Part shown: positions 26,083 through 34,850 of the stretch, in pieces
Layout of the letters: each line of letters begins with the position of its first letter
How positions within the stretch are numbered: the stretch's first letter is position 1
Origin: Azohydromonas australica DSM 1124
Lineage (GTDB): Bacteria > Pseudomonadota > Gammaproteobacteria > Burkholderiales > Burkholderiaceae_C
Reading direction: 5' to 3'
Length of the DNA stretch: 64,000 nt
NCBI RefSeq assembly: GCF_000430725.1
Contig: NZ_AUMO01000023.1
Span: 86,244 to 150,243, forward strand
Translations under genes and position numbers: made by a program
The notes under the pieces: generated by a model
Seen by the model: the letters and a program-made list of their open reading frames with translations, nothing else
What the model was told of the DNA's origin: nothing
Database searches by the model: none

Positions 26083-26537
26083 CAGGAGCCCTTGTCGTTT
26101 CTCTGTGCCTCTTGTTCGTACTTGAAATGGCCGAGCACGCGCAGCGTCAGATAATTCATGGCGCTCAGTACGACAGCGATCTCATAGCGTCCGTAAGCCA
26201 CCGCAGCCGCAACGGCCCCTGTATTCCAGATGCTCGCTGCCGTCGCGGTGCCATGGACCGTCGCACCGGACTTGAGGATGGCGCCGCCGCCGATGAAGCC
26301 GATGCCCGTCATCAAGCCTTGGACCAGCCGTGACTGCGCCTCCGGGGAATCCTCGAACAGCCCTTCGGCGAAGAGCATGTAGCCGCAGCTCGCCATCGCG
26401 ACGAGCGGAAACGTACGCAGCCCGGCGCTGCGGGCCGCCTTCTCGCGTTCGAATGCGATGGGCAGGCTGAGCACGTAAGCCAGCAGCAGTTGTGCCGAGA
26501 CCCGCAGCACGGTTTCCCAATCGAACGAAGGAAGCAT
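26082..26537 (-). CDS. MgtC/SapB family membrane protein
   Basis: The 151-residue protein has about four or five helices and the family-typical segments GLRTFPLVAMASCGYMLF and GIGFIGGGAILK followed by GTATAASIW. MgtC proteins are linked to magnesium homeostasis and, in pathogens, to ATP-synthase control. It lacks the C-terminal ACT-like domain of Salmonella MgtC, as is usual for the short SapB-like forms. An AGGG-rich ribosome site precedes the ATG. The lipoprotein gene follows in the same transcript. Confidence 0.87.
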   Translation of the reverse strand: MLPSFDWETVLRVSAQLLLAYVLSLPIAFEREKAARSAGLRTFPLVAMASCGYMLFAEGLFEDSPEAQSRLVQGLMTGIGFIGGGAILKSGATVHGTATAASIWNTGAVAAAVAYGRYEIAVVLSAMNYLTLRVLGHFKYEQEAQRNDKGS

Positions 26538-26792
26538 CCCTGCCCTTTCCACGCTGCACGGCAACCGCGCCGGTGAAACTGCTGCGTATCGATGCCGACT
26601 TTCGCGGGCTGTGTCGGCAGGTCCTCGTGAGCTGCCTTTTCTCAACGCCTGCTCACCCGCACGGCGCTCAAGCAAGGCATGTACCTCGGACATGCAGCCC
26701 GGACGTACGCCGGCAGTGCCGAACGCCGCAGTGCGGCGCGGGCACAGGCACGCATGCTGCTCGGCTACGGTGACCGCAACCGGGAGAGAGCC

Positions 26793-27566
26793 ATGCCGTA
26801 CAGCCTCAAGGAGCTCGATGGTTTCGCGCTGGTGGCGCCCGATGGCGAGATCGGCCACGCGAAGGAAGCGTATTTCGACGACGGGCACTGGACGATCCGC
26901 CATCTCGTGGTCGACACGGGGGGCTGGCTGACGGGGCGCAAGGTGCTGGTCTCGCCGCATGCCGTGCGGCGCATCGACCACGCCCGGCGTTGCATCGAGG
27001 TGGCACTGGAGCGCGGACAGGTCGAGAGCGCACCGGACGTCGACACTGCGCGCCCGGTGTCGCGCCAGCACGAGATGGCGATCTACGACCACTACGGCTG
27101 GCCGTACTGGTGGAGCGGCGGCTCGCTGTGGGGCGTGAGCGCGCTTCCAACGCTGGCCGGCACGGTGCTGGCGCCACCGTCGTCCGGTGCCGGGCTGCCT
27201 CCCGGCATCGCGGAGCAGATGCGGGCACAGCGTGCCGACGACGACCCGCACCTGCGCAGCAGCGCCGAAGTCACCGGCTACCACATCGAGGCCAGCGACG
27301 GCAGCATCGGCCACATCGACGACTTCGTGTTCGATGAGCGCTCCTGGAGCATCGCGTTCGTGGTCGTGGACACAGGGCACTGGCTGCCCGGCCGGCAGGT
27401 GCTGATCGCACCGCGGTGGATCGAGCACATCGACTGGGGCGAACGGCGCGCCCAGGTAAGGCTGTCCCGTGCGGCGGTGGAATCCAGCCCGCCGTACCAG
27501 CGTGGCGCGCCACTGCGGGAAGAACAGTTCCTGCGCGTGCAGCGCCACTTCGAGCGCTCGGAATAA
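26793..27566 (+). CDS. Protein with two PRC-barrel domains
   Basis: The 257-residue protein contains two PRC-barrel repeats, roughly residues 8-85 and 160-240. Each has the GEIGHAKEAYFDD...RHLVVDTGGW type sequence (second copy GSIGHIDDFVFDE...FVVVDTGHW). The linker has several Trp and Tyr residues. PRC barrels bind partners in RNA processing and photosynthetic reaction centres; stand-alone two-domain forms are common in stress clusters and have no known role. The start at 26793 has a GGGAGAGA ribosome site; an upstream Met at 26679 is less likely. Confidence 0.85.
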   Translation: MPYSLKELDGFALVAPDGEIGHAKEAYFDDGHWTIRHLVVDTGGWLTGRKVLVSPHAVRRIDHARRCIEVALERGQVESAPDVDTARPVSRQHEMAIYDHYGWPYWWSGGSLWGVSALPTLAGTVLAPPSSGAGLPPGIAEQMRAQRADDDPHLRSSAEVTGYHIEASDGSIGHIDDFVFDERSWSIAFVVVDTGHWLPGRQVLIAPRWIEHIDWGERRAQVRLSRAAVESSPPYQRGAPLREEQFLRVQRHFERSE

Positions 27567-27598
27567 GGACACGGCACGCAACTGCGTGGAGGCCCGAC

Positions 27599-28153
27599 AT
27601 GTTCTTCGACGGCTGGATGCCACTGGCACGCATCCTCGTCCTCGGCACGCTGGCCTACGCGGCCCTGGTGCTGCTGCTGCGCGTCACGGGCAAGCGCACG
27701 CTGTCCAAGCTCAACGCCTTCGACCTGATCGTCACGGTGGCGCTGGGCTCGACGCTGGCCACCGTGCTGCTGTCCAAGGACGTGGCGCTGGCCGAAGGGC
27801 TCACGGCGCTGGCGCTGCTCGTCCTGCTTCAGGGCGCGCTCACCTGGCTGTCGGTGCGCTCGCCGCGCGTGAGCCGGCTGGTCAAGTCCGAGCCCAGCCT
27901 GCTGTTCCTGGAGGGCCGCTTCCTGCAGGGCGCCATGAAGCGCGAGCGGGTCACGGAGGACGAGCTGCGCTCGGCCGTGCGCCAGCAGGGCATCGGGCGC
28001 CTGGAGGAGGTCGCCGCCGTGGTGCTGGAGACGGACGGCAGCCTCAACGTCATCCGTGCGCCCGTGGACGGCCCGCGCACGGCGCTGGCGCACGTGCAGG
28101 GCGCCCAGGCCGAGGCCCGGCGCCACTCCGTGCCCCGGACCGATCCCTCCTGA
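27599..28153 (+). CDS. YetF-like DUF421 membrane protein
   Basis: The 184-residue protein has three N-terminal helices (about 8-28, 38-58, 62-84), with RVTGKRTLSKLNAFDLIVTVALGS after the first, the recognisable DUF421/YetF signature. A soluble DUF421 C-terminal domain follows (90-170) with RVTEDELRSAVRQQG. The family is uncharacterised and often sits in stress or sporulation contexts. A GGAGG ribosome site precedes the ATG; the gene lies 32 bases after the PRC-barrel gene on the same strand. Confidence 0.87.
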   Translation: MFFDGWMPLARILVLGTLAYAALVLLLRVTGKRTLSKLNAFDLIVTVALGSTLATVLLSKDVALAEGLTALALLVLLQGALTWLSVRSPRVSRLVKSEPSLLFLEGRFLQGAMKRERVTEDELRSAVRQQGIGRLEEVAAVVLETDGSLNVIRAPVDGPRTALAHVQGAQAEARRHSVPRTDPS

Positions 28154-28164
28154 GGCTCCACGCC

Positions 28165-28953
28165 ATGTCCGCGCCCCGGCCTGCCCCGCCCGCCCCGGAC
28201 GACGAGGCCGTGGAGGCCGAGCGCGCGGACCTGCTGCACCGCGTGGCCGACCTGCTCGACACGCCGATGCTGGTGCTGAGCTTCGTCTGGCTGGCGCTGC
28301 TGGTGCTGGACCTCACGCGCGGGCTGCCGCCGCTGCTGCAGACGGCCAGCACCGTGATCTGGGCCGTGTTCGTGGTGCATTTCCTGGTGGAGCTCACCAT
28401 CGCGCCGCACAAGCTGCGCTACCTGCGCACGCACTGGCTCACGGCGGTGTCGCTGCTGCTGCCGGCGCTGCGCGTGTTTCGCCTGGCCCGGCTGCTGCGC
28501 GCGGCGCGCGGCGTACGCCTGGTGCGGGTGGTGGGCTCGCTCAACCGCGGCATCCGCGCGCTGAGCGCGAGCTTCGGACGGCGCGGCTTCGGCTACGTCG
28601 TGCTGCTGACCGCGCTGGTGACCTTCGCCGGGGCGGCCGGCATGTACGCCTTCGAGAGCGAGGTCAAGGGCGGCCTGCGCAGCTACGGCGAGGCGCTGTG
28701 GTGGACGGCGATGATGATGACCACCATGGGCTCGCAGTACTGGCCCGAGACGCCGGAGGGCCGGGCGCTGTGCGTGCTGCTGGCGCTCTACGCCTTCGCG
28801 GTGTTCGGCTACGTCACGGCGACGCTGGCCACTTACTTCGTCGGGCGCGATGCCGAGAGCGAGGAAGGCGAGCTGCCCAGCGCGCAGGCGATCGAGGCGC
28901 TGCGGCGCGAGGTGGCGGCGCTGCGCGAGGAGCTGGCGCGACAGCGGCGGTGA
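28165..28953 (+). CDS. Six-helix ion channel with atypical filter
   Basis: The 262-residue protein has the layout of a voltage-gated potassium channel. It shows helices S1-S3, an Arg-rich S4-like segment (RVFRLARLLRAARGVRLVR, residues 103-121), S5 (about 143-163), a pore loop and S6 (200-226), with a C-terminal coiled coil (240-262). The pore loop reads TTMGSQYWPE (186-195) where potassium channels have T(V/I)GYGD, so the selectivity filter is not classical. Ion selectivity is therefore uncertain. The gene starts 11 bases after the yetF-like stop and is probably cotranscribed with it. Confidence 0.82.
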   Translation: MSAPRPAPPAPDDEAVEAERADLLHRVADLLDTPMLVLSFVWLALLVLDLTRGLPPLLQTASTVIWAVFVVHFLVELTIAPHKLRYLRTHWLTAVSLLLPALRVFRLARLLRAARGVRLVRVVGSLNRGIRALSASFGRRGFGYVVLLTALVTFAGAAGMYAFESEVKGGLRSYGEALWWTAMMMTTMGSQYWPETPEGRALCVLLALYAFAVFGYVTATLATYFVGRDAESEEGELPSAQAIEALRREVAALREELARQRR

Positions 28954-28982
28954 CCTAGGAGCCAGGCCGCCACCGGGGCTTC

Positions 28983-29942
28983 TCAGCCCTGCTGCGGCGG
29001 CTGGCGCTGGATGCGCAGCGGCGGCAGGCCCACGACTTCGAAGGTGGCCGAGGCCAGCCCGATGCCCGCGGCGTCCAGCGCAGCCAGCACCTCGCGGCTC
29101 ATCGTGTCCTTGAGGCCGCGTACGCCATGGTCACGCGCCAGCAGCCGCACGGTCAGCTCCAGCCAGTTGTCGGTCAGCCGCCAGTACACGCGCGGCTCGA
29201 AGTCGGCGGGACTCACGTGGTACTGATGCTGCAGCCGCTCGCGCAACTCGGAAGGCATGTCCTCGGCGCGCACGGCATGCTTGCGCGCGGCTTCCAGCAG
29301 GATGGCCTCGGCCCGCGCGCGGTCGTCGCGGTAGGCAATGGGCAGTGTCATCTCTTCCCAGATGAAGGGGAACTCGCGCGTGTAGTTGTAGATGGGCTCG
29401 TCGAAGATCTTCGAGTTCGCCACCGTGACGATGCGGCCGGTGAACTGGCGGCTGCGTACCCACATCGCCGGGTCGGCGCCCTGCACGGCCGGCGGCTGGC
29501 CCATCTCCATGATGGTGGTCTGGATGAAGCCCAGCGCCACCACGTCGCCGCGCACGCCGCCCATGGTGATGCGGTCACCCACCGTGAAGTTCTTCCCGCG
29601 CAGGATCACGAAGTAGCCCGCCAGCGAGGTGACCACCTTCTGCAGCGCAAAGGCCAGGCCGGCGGTGACCAGGCCCACCGCGGTGGTGAGCGTTCCGGGG
29701 TTGTCGAACCAGATCGACAGCACGCCTACCAGTCCGACGACGGCGATGAGCAGGCTGCGGCCCTGGCGGGCCCAGAAGCGCACGCGCTCGCGGCGCGCGC
29801 CGGCGTGGGTGGTGAGCGCGCGGATGAGCGCGCCCAGCGCCACGCCGAGCAGCGCCAGCACGGCAATCAGTATCAGCGTGAGCAGCAGCTTGTGGCCGGT
29901 GACCTCGTTGATGCCGACCAGACGGATGCCAAACAGTTGCAT
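28983..29942 (-). CDS. MscS-family mechanosensitive channel
   Basis: The 319-residue protein has two or three N-terminal helices followed by the pore-lining helix (GLVTAGLAFALQKVVTSLAGYFVI), the MscS beta domain (NFTVGDRITMGGVRGDVVALG) and a C-terminal domain. These channels open under membrane tension and release solutes on osmotic downshift. The ATG at 29942 is preferred to an in-frame TTG at 29975. The gene converges on the ion-channel gene with a 29-base gap. Confidence 0.88.
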   Translation of the reverse strand: MQLFGIRLVGINEVTGHKLLLTLILIAVLALLGVALGALIRALTTHAGARRERVRFWARQGRSLLIAVVGLVGVLSIWFDNPGTLTTAVGLVTAGLAFALQKVVTSLAGYFVILRGKNFTVGDRITMGGVRGDVVALGFIQTTIMEMGQPPAVQGADPAMWVRSRQFTGRIVTVANSKIFDEPIYNYTREFPFIWEEMTLPIAYRDDRARAEAILLEAARKHAVRAEDMPSELRERLQHQYHVSPADFEPRVYWRLTDNWLELTVRLLARDHGVRGLKDTMSREVLAALDAAGIGLASATFEVVGLPPLRIQRQPPQQG

Positions 29943-30166
29943 CGTGAACCCCACGGTGGACGCCCTGGAAGGCAAGCACGGTTCCCATGCCCGGGACGTC
30001 GTGGCACCAAGCGCCGGTGGCGCAGGCTGGCCGCGCGCTTAACGTCAGGGCTCTTGCATCAGGCCACCCGGGTAGCTCACACCAGTGCCGACGCTGCGTT
30101 GCAGGCGCGCCCATCGAAGGCGCACCGATTGCCCGCGCGCGGACCTGCAATTCCCGGAGCTGTGCC

Positions 30167-30877
30167 ATGGCCCGCTTGTCCCGACGCATCTTTCTCCAGG
30201 TCAGCGGCGCCGCCGCGCTCGTGCCCGGCGCGGCCGAGACGGCCCAGGGGCCGGCTTTGCCCGCGCCGGCTGCCGCGCCGGCGCCCTCAGGGCCTGCAGC
30301 CGGCGACATGTACCTGTTCTTCAATGCGCCCGAGGCCGCCTTCATCGAGGCGGCGGTGCAGCGGCTGATCCCGCCCGACGAGGTCGGACCCAGCGCGCTG
30401 GAGGCCGGCGTGCCAGGCTACCTGGACAAGCAGATCCACGGCGCCTGGGGCGCCGGCGAGCGGCTGTACCGCGCCGGCCCTTGGCAGCCGGGCCTGCCCA
30501 CGCAGGGCTACCAGCTGCCCTTCACGCCGGCGGAGCTCTTTCGCACCGCGCTGCGCGGCATCCGCGAGGACCTGCAGAAGAACGGCCGCCCGGCCTTCGA
30601 GCAGATGGACGGGGCGCAGCAGGACGAATACCTGACGCTGCTGCAGACTACCCAGCGCGACCTCGCCGGCGTGCCCTCGGACGTGTTCTTCGAGTCGCTG
30701 CTGGGCATGACTATCGAGGGCTATTTCTGCGACCCGGTGTACGGCGGCAACCGCGACATGGCGGCGTGGCGGATGATCGGTTTCCCCGGCGCCTACGCCG
30801 CGTTCTACGATCTGGTGGACCGGCACGGCGTAGCCTTCGCCGCCACGCCGCGCAGCCTCTCGGAGCAGGCGGGCTAG
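30167..30877 (+). CDS. Gluconate 2-dehydrogenase subunit 3-like protein
   Basis: The 236-residue protein starts MARLSRRIFLQVSG, a twin-arginine signal, followed by an Ala/Pro-rich linker and a domain with FFNAPEAAFIEAAVQRLIPPDEVGP, the typical opening of the gluconate 2-dehydrogenase small (gamma) subunit family. This subunit assists the Tat-dependent export and function of the FAD subunit encoded next. A GGAG ribosome site supports the start. It is the first gene of a three-gene dehydrogenase operon. Confidence 0.88.
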   Translation: MARLSRRIFLQVSGAAALVPGAAETAQGPALPAPAAAPAPSGPAAGDMYLFFNAPEAAFIEAAVQRLIPPDEVGPSALEAGVPGYLDKQIHGAWGAGERLYRAGPWQPGLPTQGYQLPFTPAELFRTALRGIREDLQKNGRPAFEQMDGAQQDEYLTLLQTTQRDLAGVPSDVFFESLLGMTIEGYFCDPVYGGNRDMAAWRMIGFPGAYAAFYDLVDRHGVAFAATPRSLSEQAG

Positions 30878-30968
30878 GTGCACGTGCATGCCAACATCCC
30901 GGCCACCGCGCCGGCCCGGAGCACGCCGGCCACGCCTCCTTCGGGCCACCGCCACGGGGGGCGCTGAC

Positions 30969-32738
30969 ATGGCCGCCACCCGTCTGCCCGAAGCCGATGC
31001 TGTCCTGCTGGGTGTGGGCTTGGTGGGCTCCATCCTGGGGCGCGAGCTCACGCGCGCCGGGCTCAAGGTCGTGGGGCTGGAGCGCGGCGAGCCGCGCTTC
31101 ACGGTGCCCGACTTCCAGGGCACGGTCATGCACGACGAGTTGCGCTTCGCGGTGCGCAAGGCGCTGATGCAGGACAACACGCGCGAAACGGTCACCTTCC
31201 GCAACACCGACGCGCAGGTGGCGCTGCCGATGCGGCGCTGGGAGAGCTTTCTGCCCGGCACCGGGCTGGGCGGCGCGGCGGTGCACTGGAACGGCCAGAC
31301 CTACCGCTTCCAGGACACCGACTTCCAGTGGCGCAGCCGCATCGTGCAGCGCTACGGCGAGAAGTTCATCCCGGCCGACCTGCTGGTGCAGGACTGGGGC
31401 GTCACGGCCACGGAGATGGAGCCGCACTACGACCGCTTCGAGTACCTGCTGGGCGTCAGCGGCCACGCCGGCAACCTGCAGGGGCGCAAGCTCGACGGCG
31501 GCAATCCCTTCGAGGACCCGCGCTCGCGCCACTACCCCACGCCGCCGATGAAGGAGCCCTACGGCTCGGCCATGTTCCGCAAGGCCGCGGCCTCGCTGGG
31601 CTACCACCCGTACCCACAACCTTCGTCGAACCTCAGTCAGCCCTACACCAACCCCGAGGGCCTGCAGCTGAACACCTGCATGTTCTGCGGCTATTGCGAA
31701 CGCTTCGGCTGCGAGCACTACGCCAAGGCTTCGCCGCAAACGGTGCTGCTGCCGGTGCTGCTCAAGGACAAGAACTTCACCCTGCGCACGCAGTGCCAGG
31801 TGCTGCGCATCAACCTCGACAAGGCCAAGAAGCGCGCCACTGGCGTGACCTACGTCGATGCGGCCGGGCGCGAGTTCGAGCAGCCGGCGCGGCTGGTGAT
31901 CGTGGGCATGTTCGCGCTCAACAACGTGCGAATGCTGCTGCTGTCGGGCATCGGCATGCCCTACGACCCGGCCACGGGCCGGGGTGTGGTCGGGCGCAAC
32001 TATGCCTACCAGACCATGAGTGCGGTGCAGGTTTTCTTCGACGGGAGCGTGAACATCAACCCCTTCATGCGCTCGGGCGCCTGTGGCACGGTGATCTCCG
32101 ACTTCGTCAGCGACAACTTCGACCACGGCCCGCCGGGTTTCGTCGGCGGGGCCTACGTCGGCGAGGTCATGAGCCACGGCCGCCCCATCGAGTTCCACCC
32201 CACGCCGCCGGGCACGCCGGCCTGGGGCTCGGCCTGGAAGCGCGCCGTGGCTGAGCACTACAACCACACCTGCGTGCTCAACGTGCACGGCAGCTCCAGC
32301 GCCGCGCCGCAGAACCACCTGGATCTGGACCCGACCTACAAGGACGCCTGGGGCCTGCCGCTGCTGCGCATGACCTTCGACTTCCCCGCCAACGACCTGA
32401 AGATGTCGGCCTACATCACTGGCAAGGCCGAGGAGATCGGCCGCGCCATGGGCGGCAAACTGGTGGAGGGCAGCCCGCGCAAGGGGCCCTACACCAGCAC
32501 GCAATACCAGACCACGCACAACACCGGCGGCACCGTGATGGGCACCGACCCCGCCACCAGCACCGTCAACCGCTTCCTGCAGAGCTGGGACGTGTCTAAC
32601 GTGTTCGTGATCGGCGCCTCCAACTTCCCGCAGAACGCGTCCTACAACCCGACCGACACCGTGGGCGCGCTGGCCTACTGGAGCGCGGATGCCATCGTCA
32701 ACCGCTACCTGAAGGCCCCCGGGCCGCTCGTGTCATGA
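30969..32738 (+). CDS. GMC-family FAD dehydrogenase, large subunit
   Basis: The 589-residue protein starts with the FAD-binding segment ADAVLLGVGLVGSILGREL. It contains a Cys-rich stretch CMFCGYCERFGCEHY (about 235-250), characteristic of the sugar or gluconate dehydrogenase flavoprotein subunit, and a C-terminal GMC domain with the catalytic-type SNFPQNASYNPTDTVGALAY. It would oxidise a sugar acid, sugar or alcohol in the periplasm and pass electrons to the cytochrome subunit. It has no signal of its own, in line with piggy-back export with the small subunit. Substrate unknown. Confidence 0.9.
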   Translation: MAATRLPEADAVLLGVGLVGSILGRELTRAGLKVVGLERGEPRFTVPDFQGTVMHDELRFAVRKALMQDNTRETVTFRNTDAQVALPMRRWESFLPGTGLGGAAVHWNGQTYRFQDTDFQWRSRIVQRYGEKFIPADLLVQDWGVTATEMEPHYDRFEYLLGVSGHAGNLQGRKLDGGNPFEDPRSRHYPTPPMKEPYGSAMFRKAAASLGYHPYPQPSSNLSQPYTNPEGLQLNTCMFCGYCERFGCEHYAKASPQTVLLPVLLKDKNFTLRTQCQVLRINLDKAKKRATGVTYVDAAGREFEQPARLVIVGMFALNNVRMLLLSGIGMPYDPATGRGVVGRNYAYQTMSAVQVFFDGSVNINPFMRSGACGTVISDFVSDNFDHGPPGFVGGAYVGEVMSHGRPIEFHPTPPGTPAWGSAWKRAVAEHYNHTCVLNVHGSSSAAPQNHLDLDPTYKDAWGLPLLRMTFDFPANDLKMSAYITGKAEEIGRAMGGKLVEGSPRKGPYTSTQYQTTHNTGGTVMGTDPATSTVNRFLQSWDVSNVFVIGASNFPQNASYNPTDTVGALAYWSADAIVNRYLKAPGPLVS

Positions 32739-33703
32739 AACGCGCCCTGCCCGTACTCGTTGCAGCGCTGGCACTGCTGGGCGGCTGCGGCCGCCGTGAC
32801 GCGCAGGCGCCCGACAGCGCGGCGCCGGCCTCGGCGGCTGCGTCGGTCTCCGCGCCCGCCTCGGCTGCCAGCCCGGTGGGTGCGGCCAGCGGGCCGATCC
32901 TGGCGCCGATGGCCGATGCGCGACCCACCGACGCCCAGCGCAGCGCCGGCGCCCAGCTCGCCAGCAAGGGCGGCGGCGGCGCCGTGGCGGCCTGCTCCAG
33001 CTGCCATGGCGCGCAGGGCGAAGGCAACGCGGCCGGGGGCTTTCCGCGCATCGCCGGCCAGAGCTACGGCTACCTGCTGCACGAGCTTCAAAGCTATGGC
33101 GACGACAGCCGCCAGCACCCCGTGATGGGGCCCATCGCCAAGGCCATGACGGCCGAGCAACGCCAAGCCGGCGCGGCCTATTACGCCTCGCTGGCGGCTT
33201 CGGCCCCGGCCGCCACGGCGGGCGCTAGCACCCCGGGTACGGCGGCAGGCGGGCGCGGGCGGCAGCTCGCCACGGTGGGCGAGCAGTCGCTGCGACTGCA
33301 GGCCTGCGCCAACTGCCATGGCCCCGACGGCCTGGGCCAGGGGCGCCTCTTCCCCTACCTGGCCGGGCAGCACGCGGCCTACCTGCAAGGCACCCTGGCC
33401 GCCTGGCGCGACGGCATGCGCCGCAACGACCCCAGCGGGCAGATGCCACTGGTGGGCAAGGCGCTCAGCGACCAGGACGCCCAGGCCGTAGCGGCCTACT
33501 ACGCCACGCTACCGCCGCCCACCCGCCCGCGCGATGTCAAGCCCGCGACGGCGGTAGCCGCAGCCGCCAGTGCCGTGGTGTCGGGCCCGCGCGGCGCCAG
33601 CGCCGCCGGCGGCGAGCAGGCCATGCAGGGCAAGGGCAGTGAGCAGGGCACGCCGGTCATGGGCGGCGCGCAGGGACCCGGCGGGGGCGGCAGCCGGCCG
33701 TAG
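32735..33703 (+). CDS. Diheme cytochrome c subunit of the FAD dehydrogenase
   Basis: The 322-residue lipoprotein (LALLGGCGRR, Cys18) has two class I cytochrome c domains: CSSCH at 87-91 and CANCH at 191-195. Long Ala/Pro/Ser-rich linkers occur at the N-terminus and between domains, and the C-terminal tail is Gly-rich (280-322). It overlaps the FAD-subunit stop as ATGA. It would carry electrons from the flavoprotein to the respiratory chain. Classical gluconate dehydrogenases have a triheme subunit, so the diheme form is a variation. Confidence 0.9.
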   Translation: MKRALPVLVAALALLGGCGRRDAQAPDSAAPASAAASVSAPASAASPVGAASGPILAPMADARPTDAQRSAGAQLASKGGGGAVAACSSCHGAQGEGNAAGGFPRIAGQSYGYLLHELQSYGDDSRQHPVMGPIAKAMTAEQRQAGAAYYASLAASAPAATAGASTPGTAAGGRGRQLATVGEQSLRLQACANCHGPDGLGQGRLFPYLAGQHAAYLQGTLAAWRDGMRRNDPSGQMPLVGKALSDQDAQAVAAYYATLPPPTRPRDVKPATAVAAAASAVVSGPRGASAAGGEQAMQGKGSEQGTPVMGGAQGPGGGGSRP

Positions 33704-33745
33704 TCCGCAGACAAAACCGCCCAGGGCGCAGATGGGCGGCCGGGC

Positions 33746-34195
33746 TCATCGCGCGCGGGTGGGCCGTGTCGCGGCCAGCGGCACCGCAAACAGTGCCAGG
33801 AACAGCAGGTTCACGCTCACGTTGAGCCAGACGCCGGCCCACAGCGACAACAGCGTGCCCGGCACGAACCAGGCCAGCACGGACAGCGCGATAGCCCGCC
33901 AGGCGCTGCGCGAGCCCCGGGCGTAGGGCCCGCGCACGACCAGCAGCAGCAAGGCTGCCCAGCCCGTCATGATCGCGCCTATGACGGCGTGCACGAACAA
34001 GAGGTAGCCCAGCACCGGCGCGCCCAAGCGGCCCAGGACATCGGGGTTCACGAAGACCAGCAGCGACATGCCCCGCAGCACCAGCTCCGGTGCGAGAAAT
34101 GGGGCCAGACCCATCGCCAGCATGGCCGCGATGAGCACGGTCAACCATGCCAGCCAGAAGGCTGAAGGCACACCCGTGGAGCCCTTCACCGGCAT
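33746..34195 (-). CDS. Hypothetical four-helix membrane protein
   Basis: The 149-residue protein has four hydrophobic helices (about 9-32, 48-78, 90-112 and 118-140). I recognise no family. A GAGG ribosome site eight bases before ATG 34195 sets the start; an in-frame TTG at 34282 is less likely. It stands between the dehydrogenase operon and the degraded region. Confidence 0.62.
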   Translation of the reverse strand: MPVKGSTGVPSAFWLAWLTVLIAAMLAMGLAPFLAPELVLRGMSLLVFVNPDVLGRLGAPVLGYLLFVHAVIGAIMTGWAALLLLVVRGPYARGSRSAWRAIALSVLAWFVPGTLLSLWAGVWLNVSVNLLFLALFAVPLAATRPTRAR

Positions 34196-34301
34196 GGCGG
34201 TGCCTCGTGCGTCAAGCCAGGGTGCGATAGCGGCTGCACGCTGCTCGACGGTATGTCCATTGCTGTTTCCTTGTCCCTGCAACCTTACTCAGGAGCCGGA
34301 C

Positions 34302-34496
34302 ATAAGCAGCAACCAGCAGCAACGGAAGCCATCGACCAGCGGCACACAGGGCAACCAGCAGAGCCAGTCCACCGGCCAGGGGCAACACCCGCCCGGCATG
34401 ACCCGCACCGGGCCCGCCGGCGACCCGACGGGCACCCCGACGAATGAGCGCCAAGGCAACAACCAGGGCGGCCAGCGCAGTGACCAACACAGCTGA
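34302..34496 (+). CDS. Small Gln/Gly-rich protein with ATA in place of a start codon
   Basis: The frame from 34302 encodes 64 hydrophilic residues rich in Gln, Gly, Asn and Thr (contains GDPTGTPTNERQGNNQGGQ) and ends in TGA. A near-perfect Shine-Dalgarno sequence, AGGAG at 34291-34295, lies six bases before codon 34302-34304. That codon is ATA, followed by AGC AGC AAC CAG, exactly where an ATG is expected. Either the gene has lost its start by an ATG-to-ATA transition or it initiates weakly at ATA. Function unknown. Confidence 0.5.
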   Translation: MSSNQQQRKPSTSGTQGNQQSQSTGQGQHPPGMTRTGPAGDPTGTPTNERQGNNQGGQRSDQHS

Positions 34497-34544
34497 GCAC
34501 GGTCCGACGATGGCGCGTGGCCACCGCGCCGGGCCGCCATGGCT

Positions 34545-34829
34545 TCAGCGCCTGAAACCCGTGATGGCGGCTTCCACCATCCCTTCGGCACTGCCTCGCT
34601 CCCGGTATTGGGCACGCAGGTATGAGGCGTGGTTGCCGACTTCAGTGAGCTCGCGGATGAGCTCCAGCGCTACCTGTGAGCCCAGCGTGTCGGCATGCGG
34701 CGCCAGCCGCTGCAGCGTGGCCTGCATGTCCTCGCGCAGCGAGCGTGACGCATAGACCTTGGGATCGACCAGCGTGCCATCCAGGCCGAAGCGGCAGGCC
34801 TGGAAACGGTTGTAGTTGTAGACGAGGTT
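34545..34829 (-). pseudogene. C-terminal fragment of YbdK-like carboxylate-amine ligase
   Basis: The last 94 codons of a longer minus-strand frame read NLVYNYNRFQACRFGLDG and SLREDMQATLQRLAPHADTLGS, matching the end of the YbdK / glutamate-cysteine ligase 2 family. The catalytic N-terminal three quarters are absent. Upstream the frame passes without a stop into unrelated antiporter sequence, so the fragment is a fusion product of a rearrangement. Confidence 0.6.
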
Positions 34830-34850
34830 ACTCCTGCTCCGCGGGCGGCG

